NCBI GenBank assembly: GCA_033782935.1
Contig: JAWQEG010000004.1
Span: forward strand, 744,001 to 808,000
Length of the DNA stretch: 64,000 nucleotides
Source: Petrolisthes cinctipes
Lineage: Eukaryota; Arthropoda; Malacostraca; Decapoda; Porcellanidae
Direction of reading: 5' to 3'
Shown here piece after piece: positions 58,927 through 64,000 of this stretch (position 1 is its first letter; the number at the start of each line of letters is the position of its first letter). A model generated the notes under the pieces. It was not told the origin of the DNA. It saw only the letters and a list, made by a program, of their open reading frames with translations, and did no database searches. Both the position numbers and the translations under genes were made by a program.

Positions 58927-61900
58927 AGTAGGCATGTACAGATACCTTCTGGGACCTCTAAATATCGAATTTTCGGGTGTTTTGGGACTGAATTTGAGAT
59001 ATCGATTTATTGGCACCTAAAATGTCGATTTTTAGCATGTTTTTCGCCTATATTTTGAAAATATTCTAGCACTGTGTAGGCATGTACAGATTGCTTCTGG
59101 GACCCCAAAATATTGAATTTTCGGGTGTTTTGAGCCTGAATTTGATATATAAACGGGTACAGAAGATACATGCACATATTGACTTTGGGCATCTAAAATA
59201 TCGATTTTTAGCATGTTTTGGGCCTGTATTTTGAAAATACTCTAACACTGAGTAGGCATGTACAGATTGCTTCTGGGACCCCAAAATATTGAATTTTCGG
59301 GTGTTTTGAGCCTGAATTTGAGATATAAACGGGTACTGAAGATGCATGCACATATCGACTTTTGTGCACCTAAAAGATCGATTTTCAGTATGTTTTGAGC
59401 ATGTATTTTGAAAATACTCTAACACGGAGTAGGCATGTACAGATCGCTTCTGGGACCCCTAAATATCGAATTTTCGGGTGTTTTGGGACTGAATTTGAGA
59501 TATCGACTTTTTGGCACCTAAAAGATCGATTTTTAGCATGTTTTTAGCCTATATTTTGAAAATATTCTAGCACTGTACAGATTGCTTCTGGGACCCCAAA
59601 ATATTGAATTTTCGGGTGTTTTGAGCCTGAATTTGAGATATAAACAGGTACAGAAGATACATGCACATATTGACTTTGGGCACCAAAAATATCGATTTTC
59701 AGCATGTTTTGGGCCTGAATTTTGAAAATACTCTAACACGGAGTAGGCATGTACAGATCGCTTCTGGGACCCCAAAATATCAAATTTTCGGGTGTTTAGG
59801 GCCAGAATTTGAGATATAAACGGGTACAGAAGATGCATGCACATATCGACTTTTGGGCACCTGAAAGATCGATTTTCAGTATGTTTTTGGCCTGTATTTT
59901 GAAAATACTCTAACACGGAGTAGGCATGTACAGATACCTTCTGGGACCTCTAAATATCGAATTTTCGGGTGTTTTGGGACTGAATTTGAGATATCGATTT
60001 ATTGGCACCTAAAATGTCGATTTTTAGCATGTTTTTCGCCTATATTTTGAAAATATTCTAGCACTGTGTAGGCATGTACAGATTGCTTCTGGGACCCCAA
60101 AATATTGAATTTTCGGGTGTTTTGAGCCTGAATTTGAGATATAAACGGGTACAGAAGATACATGCACATATTGACTTTGGGCATCTAAAATATCGATTTT
60201 CAGCATGTTTTGGGCCTGTATTTTGAAAATACTCTAACACTGAGTAGGCATGTACAGATTGCTTCTGGGACCCTAAAATATTGAATTTTCGGGTGTTTTG
60301 AGCCTGAATATGAGATATAAACGGGTACTGAAGATGCATGCACATATCGACTTTTGTGCACCTAAAAGATCGATTTTCAGTATGTTTTGAGCATGTATTT
60401 TGAAAATACTCTAACACGGAGTAGGCATGTACAGATCGCTTATGGGACCCCTAAATATCGAATTTTCGGGTGTGTTGGGGCTGAATTTGAGATATCGACT
60501 TTTTGGCACCTAAAATGTCGATTTTTAGCATGTTTTTAGCCTATATTTTGAAAATATTCTAGCACTGTACAGATTGCTTCTGGGACCCCAAAATATTGAA
60601 TTTTCGGGTGTTTTGAGCCTGAATTTGAGATATAAACGGGTACAGAAGATACATGCACATATTGACCTTGGGCACCAAAAATATCGATTTTCAGCATGTT
60701 TTGGTCCTGAATTTTGAAAATACTCTAACACGGAGTAGGCATGTACAGATCGCTTCTGGGACCCCAAAATATCAAATTTTCGGGTGTTTAGGGCCAGAAT
60801 TTGAGATATAAACGGGTACAGAAGATGCATGCACATATCGACTTTTGGGCACCTGAAAGATCGATTTTCAGTATGTTTTTGGCCTGTATTTTGAAAATAC
60901 TCTAACACGGAGTAGGCATGTACAGATACCTTCTGGGACCTCTAAATATCGAATTTTCGGGTGTTTTGGGACTGAATTTGAGATATCGATTTATTGGCAC
61001 CTAAAATGTCGATTTTTAGCATGTTTTTCGCCTATATTTTGAAAATATTCTAGCACTGTGTAGGCATGTACAGATTGCTTCTGGGACCCCAAAATATTGA
61101 ATTTTCGGGTGTTTTGAGCCTGAATTTGAGATATAAACGGGTACAGAAGATACATGCACATATTGACTTTGGGCATCTAAAATATCGATTTTCAGCATGT
61201 TTTGGGCCTGTATTTTGAAAATACTCTAACACTGAGTAGGCATGTACAGATTGCTTCTGGGACCCTAAAATATTGAATTTTCGGGTGTTTTGAGCCTGAA
61301 TATGAGATATAAACGGGTACTGAAGATGCATGCACATATCGACTTTTGTGCACCTAAAAGATCGATTTTCAGTATGTTTTGAGCATGTATTTTGAAAATA
61401 CTCTAACACGGAGTAGGCATGTACAGATCGCTTATGGGACCCCTAAATATCGAATTTTCGGGTGTGTTGGGGCTGAATTTGAGATATCGACTTTTTGGCA
61501 CCTAAAATGTCGATTTTTAGCATGTTTTTAGCCTATATTTTGAAAATATTCTAGCACTGTACAGATTGCTTCTGGGACCCCAAAATATTGAATTTTCGGG
61601 TGTTTTGAGCCTGAATTTGAGATATAAACGGGTACAGAAGATACATGCACATATTGACCTTGGGCACCAAAAATATCGATTTTCAGCATGTTTTGGTCCT
61701 GAATTTTGAAAATACTCTAACACGGAGTAGGCATGTACAGATCGCTTCTGGGACCCCAAAATATCGAATTTTCGGGAGTTTAGGGCCAGAATTTGAGATA
61801 TAAACGGGTACAGAAGATGCATGCACATATCGACTTTTGGGCCCCTAAAAGATCGATTTTCAGTATGTTTTTGGCCTGTATTTTGAAAATACTCTAACAC

Positions 61901-62893
61901 GGAGTAGGCATGTACAGATACCTTCTGGGACCTCTAAATATCGGATTTTCGGGTGTTATGTTACTGAATTTGAGATACCGATTTTTTGGCACCTATAATA
62001 TCGATTTATAGCATGTTTTTAGCCTATATTTTGAAAATATTCTAGCACTGTGTAGGCATGTACAGATTGCTTCTGGGACCCAGAAATATTGAATTTTCGG
62101 GTGTTTTGAGCCTGAATTTGAGATATAAACGGGTACAGAAGATACATGCACATATTGACTTTGTGCATCTAAAATATCGATTTTCAGCATGTTTTGATCC
62201 TGTATTTTGAAAATACTCTAACACTGAGTAGGCATGTACAGATTGCTTCTGGGACCCCAAAATATTGAATTTTCGGGTGTTTTGAGCCTGAATTTGAGAT
62301 ATAAACGGGTACTGAAGATGCATGCACATATCGACTTTTGTGCACGTAAAAGATCGATTTTCAGTATGTTTTGAGCATGTATTTTGAAAATACTCTAACA
62401 CGGAGTAGGCAGGTACAGATCGCTTCTGGGACCCCTAAATATTGAATTTTCGGGTGTTTTGGGACTGAATTTGAGATATCGACTTTTTGGCACCTAAAAG
62501 ATCGATTTTTAGCATGTTTTTAGCCTATATTTTGAAATAATCTAGCACTGTACAGATTGCTTCTGGGACCCCAAAATATTGAATTTTCGGGTGTTTTGAG
62601 CCTGAATTTGAGATATAAACGGGTACAGAAGATACATGCACATATTGACTTTGGGCACCAAAAATATCGATTTTCAGCATGTTTTGGGCCTGAATTTTGA
62701 AAATACTCTAACACGGAGTAGGCATGTACATATCGCTTTTGGGACCCCAAAATATCGAATTTTCGGGTGTTTAGGGCCAGAATTTGATATATAAACGGGT
62801 ACAGAAGATGAATGCACATATCGACTTTTGGGCCCCTAAAAGATCGATTTTCAGTATGTTTTTGGCCTGTATTTTGAAAATACTCTAACACGG
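58927..62893 (+). repeat. Superunit S4 (copy of S2 at offset 9,272)
   Basis: Blocks start at 58927, 59919, 60911 and 61903. They match S2 at 49655, 50647, 51639 and 52631 in order and in private variants, including gcccctaaaag, ttatgttactg and gcaggtacag. The A2 at 62404 is 147 bp because of gaaataatctag. After about 62550 the match to S2 weakens, and the final 491-bp block of S2 has no counterpart. Confidence 0.89.
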
Positions 62894-64000
62894 AGTAGGC
62901 ATGTACAGATACCTTCTGGGACCTCTAAATATCGATTTTTCGGGTGTTATGGGACTGAATTTGAGATATCGATTTTTTGGCACCAATAATATCGATTTTT
63001 AGCATGTTTTTAGCCTATATTTTGAAAATATTCTAGTACTGTGTAGGCATGTACAGATTGCTTCTGGGACCCCAAAATATTGAATTTCCGGGTGTTTTGA
63101 GCCTGAATTTGAGATATAAACGGGTACAGAAGATACATGCACATATTGACTTTGGGCATCTAAAATATCGATTTTCAGCATGTTTTGGGCCTGTATTTTG
63201 AAAATACTCTAACACTGAGTAGGCATGTACAGATTGCTTCTGGGACCCCAAAATATTGAATTTTCCGGTGTTTTGAGCCTGAATTTGAGATATAAACGGG
63301 TACTGAAGATGCATGCACATATTGACTTTTGTGCACCTAAAAGATCGATTTTCAGTATGTTTTGAGCATGTATTTTGAAAATACTCTAACACGGAGTAGG
63401 CATGTACAGATCGCTTCTGGGACCCCTAAATATCGAATTTTCGGGTGTTTTGGGACTGAATTTGAGATATCGACTTTTTGGCACCTAAAAGATCGATTTT
63501 TAGCATGTTTTTAGCCTATATTTTGAAAATATTCTAGCACTGAGTAGGCATGTACAGATTGCTTCTGGGACCCCAAAATATTGATTTATCGGGTGTTTTG
63601 AGCCTGAATTTGAGATATAAACGGGTACAGAAGATATATGCACATATTGACTTTGGGCACCAAAAATATCGATTTTCAGCATGTTTTGGGCCTGAATTTT
63701 GAAAATACTCTAACACGGAGTAGGCATGTACAGATCGCTTCTGGGACCCCAAAATATCGAATTTTCGGGTGTTTAGGGCCAGAATTTGAGATATAAACGG
63801 GTACAGAAGATGCATGCACATATCCGATAGACTTTTGGGCACCTAAAAGATCGATTTTCAGTATGTTTTTGGCCTGTATTTTGAAAATACTCTAACAAGA
63901 ATTAGGCATGTACAGATACCTTCTGGGACCTCTAAATATCGAATTTTCGGGGGTTTTAGGACTGAATTTGATATATCGATTTTTTGGCACGTAAAATGTC
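62894..64000 (+). repeat. More diverged right end of the window
   Basis: Monomers start at 62894, 63042, 63218, 63395, 63543, 63719 (182 bp) and 63901 (cut by the window end at 100 bp). Private changes are crowded here: caccaataatatcg, gaatttccgggtg, ttttccggtg, gatttatcggg, gatatatgcac, catatccgatagac, caagaattagg, gggggttttagg, gatatatcg and cacgtaaaatg. Many are not seen elsewhere in the window. The array continues past the window. Confidence 0.85.

Larger units (their letters stand above)
1..64000 (+). repeat. Continuous satellite DNA array with nested higher-order repeats
   Basis: The window is filled end to end by head-to-tail copies of a satellite monomer. The landmark agtaggcatg recurs every 148, 176 or 177 bases, with few exceptions. 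Each monomer then carries a ctgggacc block, an attttcgggtgtt block, gaatttgagatat, a cacctaaa-like block, gatttt(t/c)agcatg or cagtatg, and a ttttgaaaata element. Nothing unrelated to the monomer interrupts the array: no transposon ends, no LTR, no microsatellite and no unique DNA. Polarity is constant except for 30461-30720. Array purity, nucleosome-scale length and HOR organisation are typical of centromeric or pericentromeric satellites; the actual chromosomal position cannot be seen from this sequence. Family and species are not recognised. No protein-coding or RNA gene is supported anywhere. Confidence 0.98.

Noticed and set aside
1..64000. Hundreds of open frames of 60-160 codons, mostly on the minus strand, with repeating cysteine- and lysine-rich translations
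   Set aside because: They recur with the satellite period, overlap each other in different frames, and exist because the 501-bp trimer is divisible by three and has few stops. Lengths change with every 10- or 177-bp indel, and no domain, start context or conservation beyond the DNA repeat is seen.
1..64000. CRISPR array
   Set aside because: The repetition is regular, but there is no short repeat with unrelated spacers; the entire monomer is repeated and no cas-like gene is present.
1..64000. Known alphoid or other named centromeric satellite
   Set aside because: Length and HOR structure resemble such satellites, but I do not recognise the monomer as any named family from memory. Assigning one would need a database search; a strong hit to a named satellite would settle it.

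Overview
The whole 64 kb window is one uninterrupted tandem satellite array from a eukaryotic genome. I see no credible gene, RNA gene, transposon, CRISPR array or bacterial feature. About 380 AT-rich monomers follow one another. Almost all belong to three length classes: A (148 bp), B (176 bp) and C (177 bp). The short open frames that recur on both strands, mainly the minus strand, come from a repeat with few stop codons and a 501-bp trimer divisible by three; they are not genes. A pure, nucleosome-sized, hierarchically organised satellite is what centromeric or pericentromeric heterochromatin looks like. I do not recognise the satellite family, so I name no organism. CG-to-TG and CG-to-CA differences between monomer types suggest a lineage that methylates CpG, such as a plant or vertebrate, but this is inference.

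The basic order is A-B-C, a 501-bp trimer averaging 167 bp per monomer. Two diverged trimers, A1-B1-C1 and A2-B2-C2, make a 1,002-bp hexameric higher-order repeat (HOR), clearest at 1-3006. Monomer boundaries are placed at the conserved agtaggcatg motif. A relative to B/C lacks a 29-bp block. A second length variant lacks 10 bp across the A/B junction; it turns the 1,002-bp HOR into a 992-bp HOR, which dominates the right third of the window.

Layout: 1-4322, 1,002-bp HORs. 4323-7954, an 11-monomer 1,816-bp unit in two tandem copies. 7955-9456, regular trimers. 9457-12573, a 1,642-bp unit in two copies. 12574-13416, a copy of 7112-7954. 13417-23084, a 29-monomer 4,834-bp unit in two copies, followed by shorter derivatives to 27741. 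27742-33141, irregular sequence that includes a perfect 530-bp spacerless palindrome at 30456-30985. 33142-39353, a 2,856-bp unit followed by a 3,356-bp version. 39354-42327, 992-bp and 815-bp sister units. 42328-46010, a diverged, irregular block. 46011-62893, four superunits built from 992-, 1,169- and 491-bp blocks that together form an approximately 8.1-kb/9.27-kb tandem duplication. 62894-64000, a noticeably more mutated stretch.

The window records array evolution by unequal exchange. Changes in unit length are mostly whole monomers or trimers, hybrid monomers mark crossover or deletion points, and nested duplications range from about 0.5 to 9 kb. The one break in strand polarity is the palindrome. 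Its junctions fit a two-step replication template switch that inserted 260 inverted bases in place of 14 while keeping the array in register. It is the most unusual feature here, and its first check should be against assembly artefact. Comparisons were made by eye, so 'near-identical' means matching lengths and shared private variants, not a computed identity.
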